Made by a program: the position numbers and the translations under genes. Shown one piece after another: positions 27,116-40,162 of a stretch of 64,000 bases of DNA. The DNA lies in assembly GCA_052388455.1 (NCBI GenBank), contig JBQTIA010000005.1, positions 26,866-90,865 of the forward strand. Direction: 5' to 3'. The notes beneath the pieces were generated by a model that was not told where the DNA came from, did not search any database, and saw nothing but the letters and a program-made list of their open reading frames with translations. The stretch's first letter is position 1. Each line of letters starts with the position of its first letter. This DNA is from CAZSNH01 sp052388455 (GTDB lineage: Bacteria > Pseudomonadota > Alphaproteobacteria > Rhizobiales > Hyphomicrobiaceae).

Positions 27116-28075
27116 TTACGCCGCCGCCTGAATGACGCCCAGGTAGGCGTCGAACGTCGCCCAGAACCGCTGGCGGATGCCGTCGGCCTCCTGCAGGATT
27201 TCGTGCTTGGACGCAGGCAGCAGAATGTGTGTCCCGACCTTGAGCCGGACGCCGAAGTCCTCGATTGCCGATGTCTCGACAATCCGATCGTTGCCGGCCG
27301 CGAACAGCAGCGTCGGAACCTGCATCGATACGGCGTATTGCGGATGCTGCAACCGCCGGCATGATCGGTAGGCGGCGCGCAGCCAGCCGACGGTTGGGCT
27401 TCCGAGTGCCAGATGAGGGGCTACGTCGATGACCGCCTTGGTCCGCATCCACCGCTCCCGGTCGGACGTCAGCACGTTGTTGTCGAACCCCTTCTCCTCC
27501 TCGGGGGCGTCCGTGCCACCCTGGACGTAGGATGTCGCGAGGCCCGCGAGGCTGCCGGCTTCGGCGTAAAACCGCACGATCGACTGGGGGTAGCCGACCC
27601 TGTCCTCAGAGATGGCGATCATCGGTGCGGTGCAGATCATGCGCTCGAACCAGGAGCCCGGCAGCACGCCATTGCGAAGAAGGATGTTTCCGCCGAGTGA
27701 ATGACCGAGCGCCGTGAACGGCGGCGGGCAATCCGGCAGCACGATGTCCTTCATGAAGCGCAGCAGGTCCTGGTCGTACTCCGAGAAGTCGCGGACGTGG
27801 CCCTTGCGCGGGTTGGCGAGCTTGCGCTCGGAGCCGCCCTGGCCGCGCCAGTCCATGGTGGCGACGGCAAAGCCTCGCCGCCGGAGATCGGCGATCACCT
27901 CGAAATACTTCTCGATGAACTCGCCGCGTCCCCCGAACAGGCAGACGGTTCCCCGCCGCGGCCCGCGTGTCGCCTCCCAGCGGGCCGTGCGCAGCTTGGT
28001 CCCGTCGGTCGCCGTCAGCGTCGCCACGACGGCGCCGCTCGGCACCGGATTCTTGGCCAGTGATACGAGCTCCAT
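27116..28075 (-). CDS. Serine aminopeptidase/monoacylglycerol-lipase-like alpha/beta hydrolase
   Basis: A 319-residue alpha/beta hydrolase of the Hydrolase 4 type. It shows the nucleophile elbow GHSLGGNILLR (Ser near residue 130), an early FGGRGEFIEKY turn, MDWRGQGGS, a late Asp in AGNDRIVE and the His in PASKHEIL. This matches lysophospholipase or monoacylglycerol-lipase-like proteins of Rhizobiales. No signal peptide is present, so it is cytosolic or membrane-associated. It stands alone on the reverse strand; the substrate is not deducible. Confidence 0.85.
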   Translation of the reverse strand: MELVSLAKNPVPSGAVVATLTATDGTKLRTARWEATRGPRRGTVCLFGGRGEFIEKYFEVIADLRRRGFAVATMDWRGQGGSERKLANPRKGHVRDFSEYDQDLLRFMKDIVLPDCPPPFTALGHSLGGNILLRNGVLPGSWFERMICTAPMIAISEDRVGYPQSIVRFYAEAGSLAGLATSYVQGGTDAPEEEKGFDNNVLTSDRERWMRTKAVIDVAPHLALGSPTVGWLRAAYRSCRRLQHPQYAVSMQVPTLLFAAGNDRIVETSAIEDFGVRLKVGTHILLPASKHEILQEADGIRQRFWATFDAYLGVIQAAA

Positions 28076-28182
28076 GGCCCGCTCCTCCCCTCTTCGCGAG
28101 CGGCGAGTTTACCATGGGCGCCCGCGGAGTCGGAAGGCCGTCTCGGATCCGCTTTTTTCTTCGCCGCGGACCGGATGCGCGT

Positions 28183-28746
28183 TCAGTTGGCCCAGCCGAA
28201 GCGGCGCGGCCCCGGCCCGTAGATGCCGTATCGCGGGAGGCGCGCCGGACGCTGGTCGACGACCTCGCCCGAGCAGCGGTCGAGCTTGAGGTCAAAGGGT
28301 CGGCCGTTCGGACGCTCTGCCCGCAGGATCACGACGCGCGGACGGACGGCGATTTTCTGGAAGTTGCGCCAGCCGTACGCTTCCAGCCGATTGCGGACCT
28401 GCCAGCGTGGGGCGCATCCGGGCTGCGTGTAGCGGTCCGCATCGGAAAACCGCGGCCGGCGGTCGGGCGGCGGCAGATAGTCGCCGTCCTTCGTCGAGCC
28501 CCGGTAGGGGTAGGGGGCGTCGCGGTAACGGTCGTCGCGGTATCCGTCGCCACGGTAACCTTCGTCGGTGTCGTAGCGCTGGTCGCGGTCTCCGTAGCGG
28601 TCTGCGTAGCGCGGCTCGGCGTCGTAGTCGTCGTCCCTCTGATAGCGGTAGTTCTCGCCGTAGAGGTCGGCGGCGGACGCCGATCCCTGGGCGAGCAAGG
28701 CAAACGCGGCAAACAATCCTGCCGCCAGCGTGCGCGTCGCGGTCAT
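28183..28746 (-). CDS. Secreted Tyr/Asp/Arg-rich protein of unknown function
   Basis: A 187-residue protein with a signal peptide (about residues 1-26, cut after ASA). A low-complexity stretch (residues 30-100) follows, built on repeated RYxD, YRDDRY and DxRY units rich in Tyr, Asp and Arg. A more ordered C-terminal part has PGCAPRWQVRNRLEAYGWRNF in part and a single later Cys (DRCSGEVV), so a disulfide is possible. This C-terminal part recalls PepSY-like secreted proteins of Rhizobiales, but I cannot name the family. The ATG at 28746 has GAGGAG eight bases upstream. Confidence 0.7.
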   Translation of the reverse strand: MTATRTLAAGLFAAFALLAQGSASAADLYGENYRYQRDDDYDAEPRYADRYGDRDQRYDTDEGYRGDGYRDDRYRDAPYPYRGSTKDGDYLPPPDRRPRFSDADRYTQPGCAPRWQVRNRLEAYGWRNFQKIAVRPRVVILRAERPNGRPFDLKLDRCSGEVVDQRPARLPRYGIYGPGPRRFGWAN

Positions 28747-28874
28747 GGTCGATACTCCTCGAGCTTCCTCCCTGGTCGCTGCGGCGCGCTTCCGCGCCCG
28801 CGGACGGCCTGATGGCAGGATGGTGTCCGCAACCTGAACGGCACATGAAGGAAACGTAATCCTGCTGGAGATGC

Positions 28875-28894
28875 GGGGAGTTGGCGAACTCCCC
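28875..28894. terminator. Perfect GGGGAGTT/AACTCCCC hairpin
   Basis: An 8-bp perfect stem with a four-base loop lies upstream of the Hsp20 thermometer region. There is no T-run, so this is a structured element or a factor-assisted terminator, not a clear intrinsic terminator. Confidence 0.3.
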
Positions 28895-28970
28895 GACAAG
28901 CTGTGGCGGACCGGCCGCAGGTCTGTAGCGGGGCCTCTTGAAACGGGCCGGTCGCTCCCCAGATCGTTTG

Positions 28971-29062
28971 GTGCACGCGCTTCGCGAGAGGGCGTGCACA
29001 TCCCGCGGCCCGGTCTCTTGCGACGGGCCATCCACATGTCGCTTCTCACACGGAGGATATGT
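28971..29062 (+). promoter_or_regulatory. ROSE-type RNA thermometer upstream of hsp20
   Basis: Three successive hairpins cover the leader: GTGCACGC/GCGTGCAC (28971-28999), GGCCCG/CGGGCC (29007-29029) and a last one at 29034-29062. In the last, ACATGTCGCTTC pairs with GGAGGATATGT, burying the Shine-Dalgarno sequence. Pairing leaves one G of TCGCT unpaired opposite the GGA. This is the hallmark of ROSE elements, where U(U/C)GCU with a bulged G masks AGGA and melts on heat shock. ROSE elements control small heat-shock genes in Rhizobiales, as found here. Confidence 0.8.
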
Positions 29063-29063
29063 C

Positions 29064-29519
29064 ATGCGACACACCGACTACGCTCCCCTCTATCGGACCA
29101 CCATCGGGTTCGACCACCTCACCCGCCTGCTCGATCAGGTGGCGGGCTTCGATGCCGACAACGGCTACCCGCCCTACAACATCGAGCGTCTCGCCGAGAA
29201 CCAGTACCGGATCACCATGGCGGTCGCCGGTTTCACCGGCGACGAGTTGAAGGTCGAGGCCAAGGAATCGATGCTGCTCGTCAAAGGTGACAAAAAATCC
29301 GAGACGGCGGACAAGAGCTTCCTGCATCGCGGTATCGCGGCCCGCTCCTTCGAGCGCCGGTTCCAGCTCGCCGATCACATCGAGGTCGACAGCGCCGCTC
29401 TGAAGGACGGGTTGCTCAGCATCGGGCTGACCCGCAACGTGCCCGAGCGACTGAAACCGCGCACGATCGCGATTGCCGCCGCCGAGCTGCCGAAGCAGAT
29501 CGATTCCAAGGCGGTCTGA
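29064..29519 (+). CDS. Small heat-shock protein, Hsp20/IbpA type
   Basis: A 151-residue Hsp20. The start YAPLYRTTIGFDHLTRLLD and PPYNIERLAENQYRITMAVAGF are typical of rhizobial class A sHsps. The alpha-crystallin core (about residues 36-125) follows, with FLHRGIAARSFERRFQLADHIEV and the DGLLSIGL beta-strand. It holds unfolding proteins during heat stress. The ATG at 29064 follows GGAGGA, which is sequestered in a ROSE-type hairpin. The C-terminal I-x-I anchor may be TIAIAA. Confidence 0.93.
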   Translation: MRHTDYAPLYRTTIGFDHLTRLLDQVAGFDADNGYPPYNIERLAENQYRITMAVAGFTGDELKVEAKESMLLVKGDKKSETADKSFLHRGIAARSFERRFQLADHIEVDSAALKDGLLSIGLTRNVPERLKPRTIAIAAAELPKQIDSKAV

Positions 29520-29650
29520 TCGTCGAGTGATGGATGCGAGCCGGCGCCCTCCCACCTGAGGTCGCCGGCTCTTTCATTGCGAGGTCTCACTGCCGCCGTG
29601 CTCGGCGTTAGAAGGTCGCGGGTGTGCCGACATACGAAGGAGGTGAACCG

Positions 29651-30088
29651 ATGCGTGTCATGGTCCTGGTCAAGGCGTCGAACGACAGCGAAGCCGGTGT
29701 GCTTCCACCCACGGAGCTTCTCGAAGCCATGGGCAAGTACAACGAGCAGCTCGTTGATGCCGGAATCATGCTGGCGGGCGAGGGGCTGCATCCCTCCTCG
29801 AAGGGCAAACGGGTGTCCTTCGATGGAGACAAGCGCACCGTTGTCGATGGTCCCTTCTCGGCGACGCAGGAACTCGTCGCCGGCTTCTGGATGTGGGACG
29901 TCGAAGACATGGATGAGGCCATCGCCTGGGTGAAGCGCTGCCCCAATCCGATGCTCGGGCCGAGCGTGATCGAGATCAGACCTGTGTTCGAAGCCGAGGA
30001 TTTCGGCGAGGCGTTGACGCCTGAACTCGCCCGCAAGGAAGACGAGCTTCGCAAGAAGACCAGCAAGCCGGCTCCCGAGCGTCGTTGA
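29651..30088 (+). CDS. YCII-related (DGPF) domain protein
   Basis: A 145-residue cytosolic protein of the YCII/DGPF family: MRVMVLVKASNDSEAG at the start, the DGPF signature in TVVDGPFSATQELVAGFW, and DVEDMDEAIAWVKRCP. The fold is a ferredoxin-like dimer. Some members are encoded beside ECF sigma factors, but none is present here. AGGAGGTG lies just upstream of the ATG. A charged helical tail (about residues 115-145) is unconserved. Function is unknown. Confidence 0.85.
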   Translation: MRVMVLVKASNDSEAGVLPPTELLEAMGKYNEQLVDAGIMLAGEGLHPSSKGKRVSFDGDKRTVVDGPFSATQELVAGFWMWDVEDMDEAIAWVKRCPNPMLGPSVIEIRPVFEAEDFGEALTPELARKEDELRKKTSKPAPERR

Positions 30089-30130
30089 CGGGCGACGGGT
30101 GGGTTCCGACGGCTCGCGGAGGACGGGAGT

Positions 30131-31897
30131 TTATTGGGTCGAACGAGTGCTGCCGTTCGCTGCAGCCGCATTGGCGGCACCGAGGACCAGCAGCTCGATG
30201 GTCGTGTCGGCGCCCTGGCGCTGACCCTCCCTCGAATAGCGCCGAACTCGGAACGACGACGCCGACAACGGTTCGACCTCGAAATACCCTGAGCGGCCGA
30301 ACGGCATGGTCGTGTTCAGATAGAAGCGGTCCGGCCTGGCGCCGGGCGTTTCAACAGTGTGGCCGAGCGCTTCGGCCACGATTTGCGAAAGCGCATACCA
30401 GCTTGGTGGCGACATCTTTCGGAACCGCGTCGCGATGGCCGACTGCGGTCGGTTGGTGAGCAGCAGCATCGGCACCTGCGCAACCTGCAGATCCGGCATG
30501 GAATGGCCCCACATGCCAGCTTCGCCCATCATCTCGCTGTGATCGGCGGTGATGAAGATGTGCACAGCGCCCGCCGCTCCCGCAAATGCCGATGCCAATT
30601 GCTCGACATTGCGATCCCAGCACCTCAGTCCGTTGTCGTAAGCCGTGCTGCGCAGCGACTCGCGGGACCGGCCTTCGGCTTCGAAGATGTAAAGGCGGCG
30701 CTGCTCGTCGGACGTGAGATGCGAGCAGTGCGAGGTGTACTTCGAATGGTTCACGCGCTGGTGGAAGACGACGAACCGGCGGGCGGGCTGCAAGGGAATC
30801 TCGCGTGCCAGATCGACGAGAAAATCGTCGTGCTTTTCCGCCAGCCGCGCCTCGTTGCCCTGCTCGGCGACGACACGCACGGCTTGACGTGCCCCGCCTG
30901 CCGCGTCGAGGAAGTGTCGGCTCTGGGCTGAGAGAAACCAGCTCTTGAAGCCGCTCCGGTGCGCAAGGTCGAAGAGATTGACGCCGCGCCATTCGGCCTC
31001 CACCGGCCAGTAGGCCATCTTGAGGAACGATGGCACGCTCCCGAAGGTCGCGACGCCGCCGGAAAACCCGATGCGCGCGATCAGCTCGAAGCCGGCAGGC
31101 GGCTCGGTGCGCCACTGGGCGAGGCGGGGGCTGGTGTCGCTCGCATGGCCGAACAGCGACAGGCGCCAGGGTGAAATGCCTTCGCCCATGACCACCACCA
31201 CCGTCAGCGGCTCCTCCTCGATGGCGAGCGGGGTGATGGTCTGATCGGTGACGATCATGCCGGGCGCCGGAGCCACCGGCGTCAGCAGCAGCCGGACCGC
31301 GGAAACGCCGGCTTGATAGGGTCCGAGTGCCGAGAAGGTGTGCGCGCCGGGGATGCTGACCACGACATTGCGGTGGGTCAGCCAGTAGCCGGCGAGCAGC
31401 ACCACGGTCAGCACGAACAGACGGCCGCCGATGAAGTCGCGCAGCGAGCCGGCACCAACGGTCCGGCGCTGGAGCAGCAGCAGGGCTGTCCCGGTGGCGG
31501 CGATCGTAAGCAGCGGAGGCAGAAGCACCTGCCAGCCGTCGATGATGCCGGCGGTCACGTCGGCGGCCTCGTTGGTTGCCAGAAGGAGTTGCTCGGGTCC
31601 GAGCGGGCGGCCGAAGTAGGCAAGACATCCGAACCAGAGGGCCTGCGAGGCGAGCAGGGCGCCGACCACCAGCATCCGACGGCGCGGCGTGGCGACGAGT
31701 GTGGCGCCGACGGCGACGAGAGCGGCGAGCAGCACCGATTCACGTTTGCCGACGGCGGCGGCCTGATAGCCGTAGAGATGGAAGATGGTGTCCGGCAGCA
31801 GCAGGAGCGCGAATGACCCCGCCGCGATCAGCGCCAGCCCTGCGTTGTTTCTGGCGGCGGCACGAACGTGCTGCCGGAGAGTCTCAAATTGCACCAT
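30131..31897 (-). CDS. Phosphoethanolamine-transferase-like membrane sulfatase-family enzyme
   Basis: A 588-residue inner-membrane protein. Five N-terminal transmembrane helices (about residues 17-175) precede a periplasmic alkaline-phosphatase-superfamily domain. Motifs: VVVVMGEGISPWRLSLFGH (metal-binding Glu), SGGVATFGSVPSF with the candidate nucleophile Thr near residue 285, and the metal-site TADHSEMMGEAGMWGHS. These match the EptA/OpgE group that moves phosphoethanolamine onto lipid A, oligosaccharides or sugars. The group acceptor cannot be told. GTG at 31930 is an alternative start. Confidence 0.82.
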   Translation of the reverse strand: MVQFETLRQHVRAAARNNAGLALIAAGSFALLLLPDTIFHLYGYQAAAVGKRESVLLAALVAVGATLVATPRRRMLVVGALLASQALWFGCLAYFGRPLGPEQLLLATNEAADVTAGIIDGWQVLLPPLLTIAATGTALLLLQRRTVGAGSLRDFIGGRLFVLTVVLLAGYWLTHRNVVVSIPGAHTFSALGPYQAGVSAVRLLLTPVAPAPGMIVTDQTITPLAIEEEPLTVVVVMGEGISPWRLSLFGHASDTSPRLAQWRTEPPAGFELIARIGFSGGVATFGSVPSFLKMAYWPVEAEWRGVNLFDLAHRSGFKSWFLSAQSRHFLDAAGGARQAVRVVAEQGNEARLAEKHDDFLVDLAREIPLQPARRFVVFHQRVNHSKYTSHCSHLTSDEQRRLYIFEAEGRSRESLRSTAYDNGLRCWDRNVEQLASAFAGAAGAVHIFITADHSEMMGEAGMWGHSMPDLQVAQVPMLLLTNRPQSAIATRFRKMSPPSWYALSQIVAEALGHTVETPGARPDRFYLNTTMPFGRSGYFEVEPLSASSFRVRRYSREGQRQGADTTIELLVLGAANAAAANGSTRSTQ

Positions 31898-32655
31898 GCC
31901 TCGCCAATCTTTTGGGCGCGGAGAATACACAGCAAGTCCCGGTGGTCAAATGCGGGAGGCTGAGGGAATCGGCGAAGGGAACGCGACAGCATCGCAGTCT
32001 CTCTTCGGTTTCCCGGAAGCCGCAGCCCCGCTGGGGCTCGGCGATCCGGGAAGCCGGGTGGGTGGTGTGCTGCGGCCGGGTGCGTCTGCCGCGTAGGGCC
32101 TTTGCCGTCACGGACTACGCGCTGGCCAGACGGGTGAGGGGACGAGCCAGCCGCGCCATGGGCAGGTGCTATTTCAGCGCCGACAACCCGCAACCTCCTG
32201 GCCCCGAACCCCGCAAACACGTGCTCGCCTCACGCGCGAACCCGCTTGAGTCCCGGGAAAAAATCTGCCACAAACCTCACGAAAGGTCAGCATTCCTGTC
32301 CTTTATCGGAGCTATCGCGGGTTGGGCCGCGGCTGCTCCTTGCAAGCGTGGGAGGCGCGGCAGAGGCAAGCTCTGCCCGCGGCGCGGGAGAGACGATGCC
32401 GTTCGAGTTGGAGTCGGTTGTCCGATTTGTTGCCCGCGGTTCTCTTGGGGCCGCTGGTGAAACGCGCGCATCCGCTGCCGCACCGGCCGCAACCCGAACC
32501 CATCTCAAACGGCCAAAACGGTCGAAGCGCGGCTGAAAGCCGTAGAGCCCGACAAGCTTGCCTGCGCAGACCATTTGACCGCTGCCGCAGGCCTCGCGAC
32601 CAAGCTACAATCGAACGAGATCGAAAAGCGCCGTCAAGGCACCCGAGGTTGGAAC
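31898..32655. other. Long intergenic region upstream of gltB
   Basis: No gene is supported over about 760 bases; the short frames here overlap each other and resemble nothing. It holds one imperfect palindrome (32008-32054), the probable promoters of the divergent transferase and gltB genes, and GAGG seven bases before the gltB ATG. No clear promoter hexamer pair could be fixed. Confidence 0.4.
32008..32054. repeat. Palindromic intergenic repeat
   Basis: GTTTCCCGGAAGCCGCAGCCCC faces GGGGCTCGGCGATCCGGGAAGC. The two pair with a few mismatches to give a GC-rich hairpin, similar in theme (TTCCCGGA/TCCGGGAA) to the repeat at 23311-23586. Confidence 0.6.
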
Positions 32656-37362
<4,707 letters not shown>

Positions 37363-37384
37363 CAGGATCTAGGTGGGTCGACAA

Positions 37385-37882
37385 ATGACAATATCACCGA
37401 TCTTCATGAAATGGTTGTCTGATCATCCATCAGTCATCTGGTTTGATGTCGTGGGAAGTTGGGGTGAATGGGACGGAGATATCTCTCCGATTGAATGGAT
37501 CGCGAGGCAGCCGCGATGCGATCGGGCGACCGCGGTACACATGTTGGAACACAGCGATTTGTATGACGTCTGGTGCGAGCAACCGAACAGAGCTGCCGCG
37601 GAACAAGCCTTCAAGAGTGAAGATGCAATGCGGCTGTTCGATTTAAGTGAATTCATAATTCAAAAATGGCGAACTACAGGATTTGATAAAGCTAACTACA
37701 AAGCCCCTGGGCTGAACCTGATTTATTTGGATACAGAGCGGGGAAAAGAATTGCCCCGAGATATGTTTGACAACTTCGATGGACCAGACCGCGATTGGCG
37801 AACGGTCGAAGACCGTATGAACAGAGATTTGCGATCGCTCGGCCTCTCGAAGTTTGGAACGGGAGCGATTATAGTTTGTTGA
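37385..37882 (+). CDS. DUF4274-like protein with low GC, likely acquired
   Basis: A 165-residue soluble protein. HPSVIWFDVVGSW, then ISPIEWIARQPRCDRATAVHMLEHSD, recall the DUF4274 pattern (a Trp-led strand and a CDxxTA helix). The base composition is clearly lower in G+C than the flanking genes, and A/T-rich codons are common, which suggests horizontal transfer. It sits in the insertion between gltB and gltD. AGGTGG precedes the ATG at 37385 by eight bases. DUF4274 members are sometimes immunity-like or accessory genes; no function can be assigned. Confidence 0.6.
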   Translation: MTISPIFMKWLSDHPSVIWFDVVGSWGEWDGDISPIEWIARQPRCDRATAVHMLEHSDLYDVWCEQPNRAAAEQAFKSEDAMRLFDLSEFIIQKWRTTGFDKANYKAPGLNLIYLDTERGKELPRDMFDNFDGPDRDWRTVEDRMNRDLRSLGLSKFGTGAIIVC

Positions 37883-37924
37883 AGCAAGGAGCAGGGTCAG
37901 GCCCGCAAGGTCTGACTCCGCATT

Positions 37925-37977
37925 ATGACGGACAAGACCATGGGCAAGCCGACGGGATTTCTGGAGATCGAGCGCGC
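37925..37977 (+). repeat. Duplicate of the first 53 bp of gltD (left copy)
   Basis: Bases 37925-37977 match 38708-38760, the start of gltD, with one mismatch (ACAAG versus ACAGG). The copy keeps its ATG and reads MTDKTMGKPTGFLEIERAA, then continues into unrelated codons to a TGA at 38012-38014. It marks an insertion at the gltD start or a duplication that accompanied it. Confidence 0.9.
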
Positions 37978-38014
37978 CGCCCACAACTATGCTGCGGAGT
38001 TTCGACGGTCATGA
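37925..38014 (+). pseudogene. Truncated gltD leader peptide coupled to the antitoxin gene
   Basis: The duplicated gltD 5' end gives a 29-codon frame (18 gltD-like codons plus a new tail, ending FRRS). Its TGA (38012-38014) overlaps the antitoxin ATG (38011-38013) as ATGA. Ribosomes reading this remnant could therefore re-initiate on the antitoxin. Whether it is translated is unknown, and its upstream ribosome site is weak. Confidence 0.6.
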
Positions 38015-38256
38015 CCATCTTCGTAAAGACCCTTAAAGCCGGCCAGCTCCCCGAGGGCTGGCAGAAGGAGCTGGGGCTCGCCGCCGACAAGCAGGTGCGC
38101 GTTGCGATCGAGGAGGTACGGCCGAAGCGATCTCCGGAAGAGATCGAAGAGATGCTGGAGCGCCTGCGCCAGATCAAGCCCGTAAAGATCGATGGCGACA
38201 TAACGGAGTTCATTCGATCCGAGCGTGAGCGTATCGACGGACGGAACCTGCGCTGA
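38011..38256 (+). CDS. Antitoxin of a VapBC-type pair
   Basis: An 81-residue protein upstream of a PIN toxin, sharing one base with it (TGATG). The N-terminal part MTIFVKTLKAGQLPEGWQ and the following VRVAIEE strand suit an AbrB-like or similar DNA-binding antitoxin fold. The C-terminal half is charged and helical (RSPEEIEEMLERLRQIK, then TEFIRSERERIDGR), as expected of a toxin-binding tail. The identity rests on size, partner and order rather than on a sure domain match. GGAG lies eleven bases upstream. Confidence 0.75.
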   Translation: MTIFVKTLKAGQLPEGWQKELGLAADKQVRVAIEEVRPKRSPEEIEEMLERLRQIKPVKIDGDITEFIRSERERIDGRNLR

Positions 38257-38648
38257 TGCGGTTCGTCGTCGACTCCTCAGTGATCGCAAAAATTTTCCTG
38301 GCAGAGTCGGATCGGGACCTGGCGAAGGATTTGATCGAACGAGCCACGAATGGTGCGGTCGAGTTAGTCGCGCCCAGTCTCCTTCTGTACGAGGTCAACA
38401 ACGCCTTGATCAGCAAGGGTATGACGGGGCAAGCTTATGACGAAGCAATATCGTTGCTGATGGATTGGGCGCGAGACGGTTACATATCGATCGTCGACGC
38501 CTCCGAGGATCTCTTGCGCCGGGCGGAAGCCATCGCCTCCATGGACACGCAAGGCCAGGGCCACATCTCCAGCTTCGATGCGACTTTCCATGCCCTTGCC
38601 CTCATGCGCGGTGTGACATTCTTGACAAGCGATCAGACCTACGTGTGA
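38256..38648 (+). CDS. vapC: VapC-family PIN-domain toxin
   Basis: A 130-residue PIN ribonuclease. The acidic active-site residues are in place: Asp6 in VVDSSVIAKIF, Glu in LLLYEVNNAL (about residue 45), and the later Asp in SSFDATFHALAL; the chain ends at TSDQTYV. VapC toxins cleave tRNA or rRNA when released from VapB. ATG overlaps the antitoxin stop by one base. Base composition is mixed, slightly lower in G+C than gltB/gltD. It lies in the cassette between gltB and gltD, on the same strand. Confidence 0.88.
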   Translation: MRFVVDSSVIAKIFLAESDRDLAKDLIERATNGAVELVAPSLLLYEVNNALISKGMTGQAYDEAISLLMDWARDGYISIVDASEDLLRRAEAIASMDTQGQGHISSFDATFHALALMRGVTFLTSDQTYV

Positions 38649-38707
38649 AAGACTAAGTCTCTCCTCGGCGGTGTCGAGCTGCTAAAAGACCTCGCGATCT
38701 AAGGTGC

Positions 38708-40162
38708 ATGACGGACAGGACCATGGGCAAGCCGACGGGATTTCTGGAGATCGAGCGCGCGGAGCGCAAGTACGAGCCCGTGGAGGCGCGGACGAAACAT
38801 TGGCACGAGTTCGTCAAGCCGCTGCCCGAGGGCGACGTCCGCTCGCAGGCCGCGCGCTGCATGGACTGCGGCATCCCCTATTGTCACAACGGCTGCCCGG
38901 TCAACAATCAGATCCCGGACTGGAACGACCTCGTCTACACCGGCGACTGGAAGACGGCGGCGCTGAACCTCCACTCGACCAACAATTTCCCAGAGGTGAC
39001 GGGCCGGATCTGCCCGGCCCCCTGCGAAGCCTCGTGCACGCTCAACATCGACGACGTGCCGGTCGCCATCAAGACGATCGAATGCGCCATTGCCGACCGC
39101 GCCCTCGATGAGGGCTGGGTGCAGCCGCAGCCGCCGGAGAAGAAGACGGGTCGCTCGGTCGCCATCGTCGGCTCGGGACCTGCGGGTCTCGCCGCCGCCC
39201 AGCAGCTGGCGCGCGCCGGCCACGACGTCCACGTCTATGAGAAGCAGGCGAGACCCGGCGGGCTGCTCATCTACGGCATTCCCGACTTCAAGATGGAAAA
39301 GGCGATCGTCGCCCGCCGCGTGAAGCAGATGGAAGCCGAGGGCGTCACCTTCCATTGCAACGTGCAGGTGGGAAAATCGATCTCCGCCGCCGATCTGGAA
39401 GCCAGGCATGATGCCCTGCTGTTCGCCATGGGCTCGGAGCATCCCTTCGATTTCTTCGCCAAGTCGCCGGGGCGGGACCTCGACGGGCTGCACTACGCCA
39501 TGGATTTCCTGCCGCAGCAGAACCGCCGCGTCGCCGGCGAGGCTCAGCCGGCGGGGACGCGCGAGATCAGCGCCAAGGATAAGCACGTCATCGTCATCGG
39601 TGGCGGCGATACGGGCTCCGACTGCATCGGCACATCGTTTCGTCAGGGCGCCAAGAGTGTGACGCAGCTCGAAATCATGCCGCAGCCGCCGAAGAAAGAG
39701 AACAAGGCGCTCTCCTGGCCGCACTGGCCGCTGAAGTTGCGCATCTCCTCGTCGCAAGCGGAAGGCGCCAAGACCGAGTTCTCGATTTCGACCACCGGAT
39801 TCTCGGGCGAAGGCGGCAAGGTCAGGAAGCTCCACTACACGCGCGTCGACGAAAAATTGCAGCCGGTGCCGGGGAGCGAGGGAACCCTCGACGCCGATCT
39901 CGTTCTCTTCGCCATGGGTTTTGCAGGTCCGGTCGAGAGCGATGTCGTCAAGGAGCTTGGCCTGAAAGTCGTTCCGCGCGGCCGATTCAAGGGCCTCGAC
40001 GCGACCGAGAAGGACTACAAGCTGCCGGGTGACAATGCGCTCTTCGCCGCTGGCGACATCCGGCGCGGGCAATCACTCGTCGTCTGGGCCATCCGCGAGG
40101 GCCGTCAGGCCGCGGCCTCCATCGACAAGTTCCTCATGGGCAAGACCACGCTGCCGCGCTGA
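38708..40162 (+). CDS. gltD: Glutamate synthase (NADPH) small subunit GltD
   Basis: A 484-residue NADPH-oxidising subunit that feeds electrons to GltB. It has the N-terminal 4Fe-4S region (AARCMDCGIPYCHNGCP, then ICPAPCEASCTLN), the FAD-binding GSGPAGLAAAQQLARAGH, the IYGIPDFKMEK motif, the NADPH-binding VIGGGDTGSDCIG, and the closing FAAGDIRRGQSLVVWAI. ATG at 38708 has AAGGTG next to it; an ATG at 38723 (MGKPTGF) is the other start. Its first 53 bp are duplicated at 37925. Confidence 0.96.
   Translation: MTDRTMGKPTGFLEIERAERKYEPVEARTKHWHEFVKPLPEGDVRSQAARCMDCGIPYCHNGCPVNNQIPDWNDLVYTGDWKTAALNLHSTNNFPEVTGRICPAPCEASCTLNIDDVPVAIKTIECAIADRALDEGWVQPQPPEKKTGRSVAIVGSGPAGLAAAQQLARAGHDVHVYEKQARPGGLLIYGIPDFKMEKAIVARRVKQMEAEGVTFHCNVQVGKSISAADLEARHDALLFAMGSEHPFDFFAKSPGRDLDGLHYAMDFLPQQNRRVAGEAQPAGTREISAKDKHVIVIGGGDTGSDCIGTSFRQGAKSVTQLEIMPQPPKKENKALSWPHWPLKLRISSSQAEGAKTEFSISTTGFSGEGGKVRKLHYTRVDEKLQPVPGSEGTLDADLVLFAMGFAGPVESDVVKELGLKVVPRGRFKGLDATEKDYKLPGDNALFAAGDIRRGQSLVVWAIREGRQAAASIDKFLMGKTTLPR

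Noticed and set aside
32246..32536. Small forward frame (96 codons) before gltB
   Set aside because: Low-complexity composition, no ribosome site, overlaps other equally poor frames in the gap.
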